Shown here in pieces: positions 1 to 5,516 of a stretch of DNA of 11,813 nucleotides (positions are counted from its first letter, which is position 1; each line of letters starts with the position of its first letter). Source of the stretch: Candidatus Nealsonbacteria bacterium CG08_land_8_20_14_0_20_36_22 (GTDB taxonomy: Bacteria > Patescibacteriota > Minisyncoccia > Minisyncoccales > GWA2-38-27); assembly GCA_002774555.1 (NCBI GenBank), contig PEYC01000048.1, forward strand, positions 174 to 11,986. The letters run 5' to 3'. The translations under genes and the position numbers were made by a program. The notes beneath the pieces are model-generated. The model worked only from the letters and a program-made list of their open reading frames with translations, made no database searches and had not been told where the DNA came from.

Positions 1-205
1 TAATATTGTTGATTGGCTTTTCGCCATTTTATTAATAATAGCCGCTATTGCCATTATAATTGCCGGTTATTATTTTGTCACAGCCCAAGGAGATCCTGAA
101 AAAACCAAAACAGCCAGAAGTTTTGTTTTGTATGCTTTGATAGGAGTGCTGGTAGGAATAGCTGCTAAAGGATTAGTGGCTTTAGTAAGAAGGATTGCCG
201 GATAG
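1..205 (+). CDS. VirB2/TrbC-like pilin family protein, 3' end only
   Basis: The reading frame is open from base 2 to a TAG at 203-205, giving 67 residues of a C-terminus; the start lies left of the window. It shows two hydrophobic helices: one beginning NIVDWLFAILLIIAAIAIII, then a polar turn with FVTAQGDPEKTKTAR, then SFVLYALIGVLVGIAAKGLV, ending in basic LVRRIAG. The order hydrophobic helix, short charged loop with a GxPEK-type turn, second helix with a small-residue face, and basic tail matches the type IV secretion system pilin (VirB2/TrbC-like) proteins common in Patescibacteria, which sit in the inner membrane before assembly. The signal sequence and first part are missing, so the assignment rests on the helix pair. 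The terminator at 225-273 ends its transcript. It could also be an unrelated small two-helix membrane protein. Confidence 0.7.
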   Translation, partial: NIVDWLFAILLIIAAIAIIIAGYYFVTAQGDPEKTKTARSFVLYALIGVLVGIAAKGLVALVRRIAG

Positions 206-224
206 GAAATAGAGTAAATAAGCG

Positions 225-273
225 TCAACCCCCCACCTTTTAAACACTACAAAAAGGTGGGGGTTGATTTTTT
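225..273 (+). terminator. Rho-independent terminator after the pilin-like gene
   Basis: The arm 225-241 (TCAACCCCCCACCTTTT) pairs with 251-267 (AAAAAGGTGGGGGTTGA). There are six C against five G, so one base bulges, and the loop is about 9 nt. The stem is followed by TTTTTT and then TTTT after one G. The T run is only on the plus-strand 3' side, so it acts on plus transcripts. Confidence 0.9.
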
Positions 274-294
274 GTTTTAAAGAGATAAGATAAT
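264..294 (+). promoter_or_regulatory. Possible promoter of tRNA-Leu
   Basis: A TTGATT at 264-269 lies 16 nt before TAAGAT at 286-291; GATAAT at 289-294 is an alternative -10. Transcription would begin within a few bases of the tRNA 5' end at 301. The -35 would be made of the distal arm and T run of the preceding terminator, so terminator and promoter would share bases. This is a by-eye match to sigma-70 consensus only. Confidence 0.35.
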
Positions 295-300
295 AAAAAA

Positions 301-381
301 GCCGCGGTGGCGGAACGGCAGACGCGCTAGGTTTAGGACCTAGTGGGGCAACCCATGAGAGTTCAAATCTCTCCCGCGGCA
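301..381 (+). tRNA. tRNA-Leu (anticodon UAG)
   Basis: The acceptor stem GCCGCGG (301-307) pairs with CCGCGGC (374-380), with discriminator A at 381. The anticodon stem CTAGG/CCTAG encloses the loop TTTAGGA, with anticodon TAG at 334-336. It has the long variable arm of class II tRNAs (TGGGGCAACCCA) and a T arm with GTTCAAAT. It reads CUA and, by wobble, other CUN leucine codons. CCA is not encoded. Its 3' end lies 4 nt from the stop of the convergent sHSP gene. Confidence 0.96.
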
Positions 382-385
382 CAAA

Positions 386-937
386 TTACTCTTCAACAAC
401 CAGCTTTTTGATTTTTACTTTTTTAATTTTAGGGATTTTGATAGTCAAAATCCCGTTTTTTATTATGGCTTTTGCCCGGGAGTTATCGGTCTCAACAGGC
501 AGGATGATTTCCTTGGAAAACTTTCCCCAGAAGCATTCTTGGCGGAAGTAATTTTGGGTTTCTTGTATAAGTTGTTTCCCCCGGCTTCCTTTTATTGTCA
601 CCATGTCGTTTTCTACTGTAATATCTAAATTTTCTGGCTCAACTCCGGCTATGGCAGATTGGATAATAATGTCTTCGTTTGTTTCAAAAACATCAATTGT
701 TAGTTCTCCTTCTGGTTCGCCTAAATTTGCGATAGAAAAATTTTCTTTTTTAGCAAAGTCCTTTTTGCTGAGCTCTTTTTCAACTTTAATTTTCTCTTTT
801 TTTGGCTCTTTTTCTGGTTCCTTATTTGGCTCTTTTTTTAATTTTTTCCTTGGTTTTTTTTCTTCCTTGGCAACCTCTTTTTCCGGCGTTTCTTCAAGAA
901 CCATTCCTTTTTTTAATTTTTCAAAAAAATTACTCAT
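386..937 (-). CDS. Small heat-shock protein (Hsp20/alpha-crystallin family)
   Basis: This 183-residue protein is a putative ATP-independent holdase that would bind unfolding proteins in the cytoplasm. The alpha-crystallin domain occupies about residues 77-170, from ELTIDVFETNEDIIIQSAIAG through VTIKG and YFRQECFWGKFSKEIILP to the conserved KAIIKNGILTIKIPK near 155-170, matching the A-x-x-x-NGxL signature of the family. It is longer than the usual 140-150 residues because residues 17-65 form a Lys/Glu/Pro-rich linker with KEP repeats, where a shorter N-terminal arm is normal. The C-terminus is basic (KIKKVKIKKLVVEE), without a clear I-x-I/V anchor. It starts 5 nt after the stop of the PrsW-like gene and is the last gene of the minus-strand operon. 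No minus-strand terminator is visible before tRNA-Leu. Family assignment is secure; the client range is unknown. Confidence 0.9.
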   Translation of the reverse strand: MSNFFEKLKKGMVLEETPEKEVAKEEKKPRKKLKKEPNKEPEKEPKKEKIKVEKELSKKDFAKKENFSIANLGEPEGELTIDVFETNEDIIIQSAIAGVEPENLDITVENDMVTIKGSRGKQLIQETQNYFRQECFWGKFSKEIILPVETDNSRAKAIIKNGILTIKIPKIKKVKIKKLVVEE

Positions 938-942
938 AAAAT

Positions 943-1674
943 TTATTTTATCTTACAAATGCTCGCGAGCTTTTTAAGTTTCCTAAAGCCAAAGGAAACG
1001 AAAATGGCGAGACCAATTAAAAGCACAATTAAAACCGCAATTGTAATAGTTAAGTTTTTCTCAATTCCTATTATAGAAATATTAAAGAGACCATGCAAGA
1101 TGGTAGCAATTATTATTCCTGTTAGGATTAATTTTATTTTTCTTTTTGGTTCAAAAATAGAAAGGGCTAAAAAATATCCCAAGGTTCCGGAACATAAAGC
1201 GTGTAAAAAAGTGGCTCCGATAAAACGAAAAGCACTGATGGCTGCAGTCTGTTTGAAAAGGAATGGCTCTTTGCCGGGAAATAAAACTAAAAGGTTTTCC
1301 AGGGTAGCAAATCCTAAACTAGCGATAATCATATAAAGCATAGCATCTATTGGTTCGTCAAATTCTGGGTCATTTATTACTTTTTCTTTAACAATTAAAT
1401 ATTTTGCGGCTTCTTCCACCAAAGCTATGACAACAAATTGGTAGAAAATAAAAAATAAAAGAGGAAAATTTCCAGCTAAATTTTTATTGAACCAGGATAA
1501 TCCGGAAAAGATTCCTATTTCTATAACAGCTGCTATTATTGCTACTAACATTCCATAAAAGAAAATTTTTAAAATCATTTTATTTGATTCGGGATGGACA
1601 TCTTTTCTTAAATAAAACAAAAGCCAGATAATACTGGGAGCGAGACCAAAAAAAACATAGATAGGATAAGTCAT
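943..1674 (-). CDS. PrsW-like intramembrane metalloprotease family protein
   Basis: From the ATG at 1674 the product is 243 residues with about seven hydrophobic segments. The family motifs are present in order: EEAAK at 87-91, DEPIDAMLY and GFATLEN at 106-127, FLHALCSGTLGYF at 157-168 with His158, and TILHGLFN at 191-198 with His194. These Glu and His residues correspond to the proposed zinc ligands and catalytic residues of the PrsW/CPBP-type membrane proteases. In Bacillus, PrsW cleaves the anti-sigma factor RsiW; the substrate here is unknown and no anti-sigma gene is nearby. The ATG overlaps the valS stop as ATGA, so I prefer it to the in-frame TTG at 1686. No Shine-Dalgarno is visible, in keeping with reinitiation after valS. 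The last codons contain the 10-bp palindrome GCTCGCGAGC (961-970). Confidence 0.82.
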   Translation of the reverse strand: MTYPIYVFFGLAPSIIWLLFYLRKDVHPESNKMILKIFFYGMLVAIIAAVIEIGIFSGLSWFNKNLAGNFPLLFFIFYQFVVIALVEEAAKYLIVKEKVINDPEFDEPIDAMLYMIIASLGFATLENLLVLFPGKEPFLFKQTAAISAFRFIGATFLHALCSGTLGYFLALSIFEPKRKIKLILTGIIIATILHGLFNISIIGIEKNLTITIAVLIVLLIGLAIFVSFGFRKLKKLASICKIK

Positions 1675-3719
1675 ATTTGGGGCCAAGTTTCAATTATTAA
1701 ACATTTCTTTTTGTTTTTTACGGGCATTTTTTGGTAAATCTCTTCCGTAATAAAAGGCATAAATGGATGAAAGAGTTTTAGAGAATTTACTAAAACATAA
1801 AATAAAATTTCTTTTGTTTTTTTATCATTCTGTTTTTTTGACTCTTCAATATAAATATCGCAAAAATCGTGCCAGAAAAAATTATATAATGTATGCGCCG
1901 CTTTCCCAAACTTGAACTGCTCCAAATCTTTATTAACTGATTTTATTGTTTTATCTAACTGCTTTAATATCTTTTTATCCGCAATTGTTAATTTAGAATT
2001 TTGAATTTTTAATTTTGAATCAATTTTGAATTTAGAATTTTTAATTTGTCCTAAAACAAATCGGCTTGCGTTCCATATTTTATTGCAGAACTTTTTCCCC
2101 ATTACAATATTATCTTCAACAAACCTAATGTCTTGATTACCCATAATCTGATAGGCAATTCCGAAACGGGTGGCGTCAGCGCCGTATTGTTCAATAAGAT
2201 TTATTGGATTTATACCGGTGCCTAAAGATTTTGACATTCTTTTGCCTTTCCGGGTTAAAATTGTGGCATGGATATAAACATCTTTAAATGGAATTTTTTC
2301 CATAAATTCCATTCCGGAAAAAATCATTCTGGCGACCCAAAGATTGATAATATCCCGGGCGGTACTCAAAACATCCGTAGGATAAAAAGTTTTAAGGTCT
2401 TTAGTTTTTTTAGGGTAGCCCAGAATAGCAAATGGCCAAAGAGCGGAACTAAACCAAGTGTCCAAAACATCTTTCTCCCCCTCAATGGGGATTTTGTGGC
2501 CCCACCAAATCTGCCGGGAAATACACCAGTCCCTTATATTTTTTAACCAATCAAAATAGGGTTTTTCAAAATTTTTTGGATGGAATTTTATTTTACCTTC
2601 TTTTACGGGAGCTTGTGCCAATTTTGCTAATTCCTTCATTTTTAAAAACCATTGTTGAGAAGGAATTAACTCAATCGTAGCTCCACATCTATAGCACTTG
2701 GGAACTTGATGAATATAGTCCTCAATTTTTTCCAAAAGCCCTTGTTTTTCTAAATCCTCAACAATTTTTTTTCTCGCCTCTAAGACCTTTAAGCCCTGGT
2801 AGGGAAGAGGGGCTTCTTTGGTAATTTTGCCTTTTTCGTCTATAACCTGAATACTTGCTAAATTATGATTTTGACCAATTTGGTAATCAGTTAAATCATG
2901 AGCCGGAGTAATTTTTATTGTTCCGGTACCGAACTTCGGGTCAACCAATCTGTCAGCAATAATCGGAATCTCTCTACCCACTAAAGGCAGAATAACTTTT
3001 TCGCCGATTAAATCTTTATATCTTTTATCTCTGGGATTTACTGCCACAGCCGTATCTCCCAACATTGTTTCCGGTCTCGTTGTAGCCACAGTAATATTTT
3101 TACCATATTTAATATACCAAAGATTCCCTTTTTCTTCTTGATATTCTAATTCAAGGTCTGATAAACTAGTAGCGCATCTCGGGCACCAATTAACTACTCT
3201 TTTTCCCTTATAAATCCAGCCCTTTTTATAATAATGAGAAAAGGCCTCTTTTACTGCCTGGGAGTAATCTTCATCCATTGTGAATCTGGTTCGCGACCAA
3301 TCGCAGGAACAACCCATTTTTTTAAACTGCTCTAAAATAATGTTTCCGTATTTTTCTTTCCATTTCCAGATTTCTTCAGTAAATTTTTCTCTACCCAAAT
3401 CAAACCTGGTTTTGCCTTCTTTTTTTAATTTTTTTTCCACCACATTTTGAGTAGCAATGCCAGCATGGTCGGTTCCCGGTAACCAAAGGGTTTTAAAACC
3501 CTGCATTCTTTTTTGGCGGATTAAAATATCCTGGATTACTGCATTTAAAGCATGACCGATGTGAAGTTCGCCGGTAACATTCGGCGGCGGGATAACAATC
3601 GTGTAAGGTTTTTTATGTTTTTTCGGCAATTTATCCGGATTAAAAAAACCCGACCTTAACCAAAGTTTATAAATTTTGTCTTCGACTTGTTTCGGATTAT
3701 ATACTTTAGATAGCTTCAT
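1671..3719 (-). CDS. valS: Valyl-tRNA synthetase, compact form
   Basis: This 682-residue class I synthetase charges tRNA-Val with valine in the cytoplasm. Visible motifs are PPPNVTGELHIGHALN (HIGH at 53-56), the CP1 editing domain with ATTRPETMLGDTAVAVNP near 212-229, NWCPRC and KCYRCG cysteine pairs (177-182 and 341-345), DWCISRQIWWGHKIP at 397-411, DVLDTWFSSALWPF at 418-430, and GKRMSKSLGTG at 492-502 as the KMSKS signature. It is far shorter than the usual 850-950 residues. The C-terminal coiled-coil arm is missing, and the segment normally between WWGH and DVLDTW, often a cysteine knuckle, is cut to IPIEGEK. Residues 559-579 of the anticodon-binding region are encoded by a 7-nt repeat tract. 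The start overlaps the tsaD stop as TAATG, with AAGGA 5 nt upstream of the ATG. Confidence 0.95.
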   Translation of the reverse strand: MKLSKVYNPKQVEDKIYKLWLRSGFFNPDKLPKKHKKPYTIVIPPPNVTGELHIGHALNAVIQDILIRQKRMQGFKTLWLPGTDHAGIATQNVVEKKLKKEGKTRFDLGREKFTEEIWKWKEKYGNIILEQFKKMGCSCDWSRTRFTMDEDYSQAVKEAFSHYYKKGWIYKGKRVVNWCPRCATSLSDLELEYQEEKGNLWYIKYGKNITVATTRPETMLGDTAVAVNPRDKRYKDLIGEKVILPLVGREIPIIADRLVDPKFGTGTIKITPAHDLTDYQIGQNHNLASIQVIDEKGKITKEAPLPYQGLKVLEARKKIVEDLEKQGLLEKIEDYIHQVPKCYRCGATIELIPSQQWFLKMKELAKLAQAPVKEGKIKFHPKNFEKPYFDWLKNIRDWCISRQIWWGHKIPIEGEKDVLDTWFSSALWPFAILGYPKKTKDLKTFYPTDVLSTARDIINLWVARMIFSGMEFMEKIPFKDVYIHATILTRKGKRMSKSLGTGINPINLIEQYGADATRFGIAYQIMGNQDIRFVEDNIVMGKKFCNKIWNASRFVLGQIKNSKFKIDSKLKIQNSKLTIADKKILKQLDKTIKSVNKDLEQFKFGKAAHTLYNFFWHDFCDIYIEESKKQNDKKTKEILFYVLVNSLKLFHPFMPFITEEIYQKMPVKNKKKCLIIETWPQI
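1983..2045 (-). repeat. Heptanucleotide repeat tract in valS
   Basis: Read on the coding strand, the 63 nt fall into eight ATTNNNA units (ATTAAAA, ATTCTAA, ATTCAAA, ATTG, ATTCAAA, ATTAAAA, ATTCAAA, ATTCTAA, ATTAACA, ATT), with one unit cut to 4 nt. It encodes residues 559-579, IKNSKFKIDSKLKIQNSKLTI, between the conserved WNASRFVL segment and the next helix. It is the most diverged of the six tracts. Confidence 0.75.
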
Positions 3720-4774
3720 TATATCCTTATATTAGCATCTGCTTTGATTTTTTTCCAATTTTTGGTTTTTTTATTTAAATTAAAATACCCCGCTATTCCT
3801 GTCATTACTGCGTTATCAGTACATAAATTTTTAAGTGGAATTAAAACTGGAATTTTGCATTTTGCATTTTGAACTTTGAATTGTTTGCGCAATTCTTGAT
3901 TAGCCGAAACTCCTCCACCCAAGATTATTGTTTTTACTCTGTAATCCTTGGCAGCTCTGATGGTTTTTTTGAGCAAAACATCAATAATTGCTTGTTGAAC
4001 TTCTTTACAAACTTGTTGTTTATATTTTTGATTTTTGATTTTTGATTTTTGATATGTATACAAAACCGCGGTTTTTAATCCGGAAAAACTAAAATCATAA
4101 TTTTTCTGGTTGAACATCGGCCTCGGCAGTTTAATTTTGATTTTTGATTTTTGCTCTCGCTTGCGAGGAACTTGTTCTTTTTTGATTTTAGTCGCCATTT
4201 TGGCGACGATTAGTCCTCCGGGATAACCCAGTCCCAAAATTCTGGCAACTTTATCAAAACATTCTCCAGCCGCATCGTCTCTTGTCTCCCCTAAAATCTT
4301 GTATTTCCCAATATCTTTCATCAGAATCAATTGAGTATGTCCTCCGCTTACCACTAAACAGATAGCCGGGAAATTTTGAATCTTGAATTTTGAATTTTGA
4401 ATTTTGCCAACAAAGTTAGCAAGTATATGTCCTTCAATATGATTTACCGGAACAATCGGAATATTTAATTTTTTGGCAAGGTCTTTTGCAGAATTCACTC
4501 CCACCCACAGACAGGGTTCTAATCCCGGTCCAATTGTGACAGCGATTAAGTCAATTTTTATTTTTTTTAGCGCCTTTTTTAATATAATTGGTAAGTTTTT
4601 CTGATGTTCCCGTTTTGCTAAAAAAGGATAAACGCCGCCATATTTTTTGTGAATTTCTACTTGCGAAGAAATAATATTAGATAATATTTTAAAACGAGGC
4701 TTCTTTTTACCCGAAGCTTTAATTACTGCAACGCAAGTATCGTCGCAAGATGTTTCAATTGCCAATATGTTCAT
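3719..4774 (-). CDS. tsaD: tRNA N6-adenosine threonylcarbamoyltransferase TsaD
   Basis: TsaD transfers the threonylcarbamoyl group from TC-AMP to A37 of ANN-reading tRNAs (t6A), normally with TsaB and TsaE. From ATG 4774 the product is 351 residues. It shows the ASKHA start MNILAIETSCDDT, the metal-binding HIEGH (HxExH), VSGGHTQL, the DDAAGECFDKVARILGLGYPGG block, FSFSGLKT, GGGVSAN and LCTDNAVMTG. An in-frame TTG at 4810 would add 12 residues, but the ATG is preferred: the family begins at MxILAIETSCD, and a -10 box ends only 7 nt before it, suggesting a leaderless mRNA. Four 7-nt repeat tracts encode Lys/Gln/Asn-rich loops: KIQNSKFKIQN before FPAICLVVSGGHT, EQKSKIKIK, QKSKIKNQKYK and FKVQNAKCKIP. 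The core motifs are intact, so the enzyme is probably active. It is the first gene of the operon. Confidence 0.95.
   Translation of the reverse strand: MNILAIETSCDDTCVAVIKASGKKKPRFKILSNIISSQVEIHKKYGGVYPFLAKREHQKNLPIILKKALKKIKIDLIAVTIGPGLEPCLWVGVNSAKDLAKKLNIPIVPVNHIEGHILANFVGKIQNSKFKIQNFPAICLVVSGGHTQLILMKDIGKYKILGETRDDAAGECFDKVARILGLGYPGGLIVAKMATKIKKEQVPRKREQKSKIKIKLPRPMFNQKNYDFSFSGLKTAVLYTYQKSKIKNQKYKQQVCKEVQQAIIDVLLKKTIRAAKDYRVKTIILGGGVSANQELRKQFKVQNAKCKIPVLIPLKNLCTDNAVMTGIAGYFNLNKKTKNWKKIKADANIRI
3851..3881 (-). repeat. Heptanucleotide repeat tract 1 in tsaD
   Basis: On the coding strand it reads ATTCAAA, GTTCAAA, ATGCAAA, ATGCAAA, ATT: four units differing at positions 1 and 3. It encodes FKVQNAKCKI, a loop between GGGVSANQELRK and VLIPLKNLCTDN. 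Confidence 0.8.
4024..4051 (-). repeat. Heptanucleotide repeat tract 2 in tsaD
   Basis: Four perfect copies of CAAAAAT on the coding strand (28 nt). They encode QKSKIKNQK just after the conserved FSFSGLKTAVLYTY segment. Perfect identity suggests recent expansion compared with the other tracts. Confidence 0.85.
4133..4167 (-). repeat. Heptanucleotide repeat tract 3 in tsaD with adjoining small hairpin
   Basis: About three ATCAAAA-type units (4133-4154) directly follow, on the coding strand, a short inverted repeat CTCGC-AA-GCGAG (4156-4167). Together they encode PRKREQKSKIKIK before LPRPMF, where TsaD proteins normally vary. The pairing of a small GC hairpin with a heptamer tract is seen only here in the window. 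Confidence 0.65.
4373..4407 (-). repeat. Heptanucleotide repeat tract 4 in tsaD
   Basis: Five units on the plus strand: ATTTTGA, ATCTTGA, ATTTTGA, ATTTTGA, ATTTTGC; three are identical and two differ by one base. On the coding strand it is ATTCAAA repeated, translated GKIQNSKFKIQNF, inserted between HIEGHILANF and PAICLVVSGGHT. Confidence 0.85.
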
Positions 4775-4781
4775 ATTTTGT

Positions 4782-4810
4782 ATAGTATCTAAAAACTTGA
4801 TTTTTTTCAA
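4782..4810 (-). promoter_or_regulatory. Promoter of the tsaD-valS operon, likely leaderless
   Basis: On the minus strand TTGAAA (4810-4805), 17 nt, TACTAT (4787-4782), then only 7 nt to the ATG at 4774. The start site would fall at or next to the first base of the start codon. The promoter overlaps the tRNA-Glu promoter on the other strand (4797-4825), so both probably cannot be occupied at once. Called from consensus match and position only. Confidence 0.6.
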
Positions 4811-4825
4811 ATTTTAGGATAAAAT
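4797..4825 (+). promoter_or_regulatory. Promoter of tRNA-Glu
   Basis: TTGATT (4797-4802), a 17-nt spacer, and TAAAAT (4820-4825), with the tRNA 5' end at 4834, the expected distance for initiation 7-8 nt after the -10 box. Its -35 box lies inside the spacer of the divergent tsaD promoter. Confidence 0.6.
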
Positions 4826-4833
4826 AATAATAA

Positions 4834-4905
4834 GCCGCCATCGTCTAACGGTTAGGACAATGCTCTTTCAAGGCATAAATCGGAGTTCGACTCTCCGTGG
4901 CGGCA
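4834..4905 (+). tRNA. tRNA-Glu (anticodon UUC)
   Basis: The acceptor GCCGCCA (4834-4840) pairs with TGGCGGC (4898-4904); the discriminator is A. The anticodon stem ATGCT/GGCAT (one G-U) encloses CTTTCAA with anticodon TTC at 4867-4869. The D arm holds CGTCTAACGGTTAGGACA and the T arm CGGAGTTCGACTCTCCG, both typical of tRNA-Glu. It reads GAA and GAG. CCA is not encoded. Confidence 0.96.
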
Positions 4906-4922
4906 CAAAAAGCTCAAACCCC

Positions 4923-4950
4923 TTGACAAATATTTTAGGTATGCTACAAT
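4923..4950 (+). promoter_or_regulatory. Near-consensus promoter of the secreted Gly/Tyr-rich protein gene
   Basis: TTGACA (4923-4928, perfect), a 16-nt spacer ending in TGC (extended -10), and TACAAT (4945-4950). This is the best consensus match in the window. The start site is expected near 4957, leaving a leader of about 46 nt that contains a small hairpin (GTAAC 4969-4973 with GTTAC 4980-4984) and AAGGTG at 4993-4998, 4 nt before the ATG. Confidence 0.7.
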
Positions 4951-5002
4951 ATAGGTGTACTTTGAAAAGTAACTTAGATGTTACAGAAAGGTAAGGTGTA
5001 AG

Positions 5003-5419
5003 ATGAAACGATTGATGATTGCAGTAATAGTGGTGGTGATGAGTGTTTCTGGTCAAGCTCTGGCTGGAAGCTGGGCAGGTGTTTTGGGTAACTACCCCAG
5101 TTATTACGGCGGTATTTATGGAGGCGATTACGGTTATGGATTAGGTGGGATTATCAGCGAGGTCGGTAGAATCCAGGTGGCTAATCGGGTTATAGATCTC
5201 GCTGAGAAGCAGCAAAGACAACAGTCGTATGTTGTTCGTGAGTATGTTCCAGTAGTAAATAATCAGTATTTTGAGGATGTCAGGATAAAGGGCAAAATTC
5301 AGCACCTAGAAGACGAGAACCAAAAACTTCAGCAAGAAGTGAATAAACTTAAGCTGGAGTTGGAGAAGTTGAGACTCCAACAAGAAATTCAACAGCGTCA
5401 AAAACAAAGCACTAAATAG
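5003..5419 (+). CDS. Secreted Gly/Tyr-rich coiled-coil protein, function unknown
   Basis: I do not recognise a family. The 138-residue product begins with a clear Sec signal peptide: MKR, a hydrophobic core IAVIVVVMSV, and a probable cleavage after QALA at about residue 21. Residues 22-50 are rich in Gly and Tyr (YPSYYGGIYGGDYGYGLGG). Residues 95-135 form a likely coiled coil with Leu at heptad spacing (IQHLEDENQKLQQEVNKLKLELEKLRLQQ), ending in Gln/Lys. No transmembrane anchor or Cys is present. The exported product could be an oligomeric envelope or surface protein, but this is inference. It has its own near-consensus promoter, a good Shine-Dalgarno (AAGGTG) and its own terminator, all unusual in this window, and suggests strong independent expression. 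Its codon use looks less AT-rich than that of its neighbours, so recent acquisition is possible. Confidence 0.85.
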   Translation: MKRLMIAVIVVVMSVSGQALAGSWAGVLGNYPSYYGGIYGGDYGYGLGGIISEVGRIQVANRVIDLAEKQQRQQSYVVREYVPVVNNQYFEDVRIKGKIQHLEDENQKLQQEVNKLKLELEKLRLQQEIQQRQKQSTK

Positions 5420-5446
5420 CATCCAGCAAAATCAAAGTACAGTAAT

Positions 5447-5476
5447 GGCGGTCCCCAAAAGAGATCGCCTTTTTTT
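5447..5476 (+). terminator. Rho-independent terminator after the secreted-protein gene
   Basis: GGCGGTC (5447-5453) pairs with GATCGCC (5463-5469, one G-U), with a 9-nt loop and seven T directly after (5470-5476). An alternative CCCCAAAA/TTTTGGGG pairing overlaps it. Its presence argues that the glycosyltransferase gene starts downstream, not at the in-frame ATG 5445 that would translate through this hairpin. Confidence 0.8.
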
Positions 5477-5503
5477 GGGGAAATTAGTATTATATTGTAG
5501 AAT
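5475..5503 (+). promoter_or_regulatory. Possible promoter of the glycosyltransferase gene
   Basis: TAGAAT at 5498-5503 lies 13 nt before the ATG at 5517. A poor -35 (TTGGGG, 5475-5480) sits 17 nt upstream and overlaps the preceding terminator. Transcription would give a leader of only about 7 nt. Weak by-eye evidence. Confidence 0.35.
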
Positions 5504-5516
5504 AGTGATAAGAGAT

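Noticed and set aside
961..970. GCTCGCGAGC palindrome at the end of the PrsW-like gene
   Set aside because: Only 10 bp and not repeated in the window; too short to call a regulatory site or repeat family member.
603..977. Plus-strand open frame opposite the sHSP and PrsW-like genes
   Set aside because: It is a Phe/Ser-rich shadow of the Lys/Glu-rich sHSP coding strand, without signals or family features.
1671..3719. T-box riboswitch for valS
   Set aside because: valS is internal to the operon with a 1-nt overlap with tsaD, and no leader exists upstream of tsaD to hold one.
4024..4051. Short tandem repeats that could suggest a CRISPR or minisatellite locus
   Set aside because: Units are 7 nt with no spacers and lie inside an open gene; no cas genes are near.
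4775..4810. Upstream TTG start for tsaD at 4810
   Set aside because: TsaD normally begins at MxILAIETSCD, and the added codons coincide with promoter elements.
5445..5516. Longer start for the glycosyltransferase at ATG 5445
   Set aside because: It would translate through a terminator hairpin, has no ribosome site, and adds 24 residues unlike the family; ATG 5517 is preferred.
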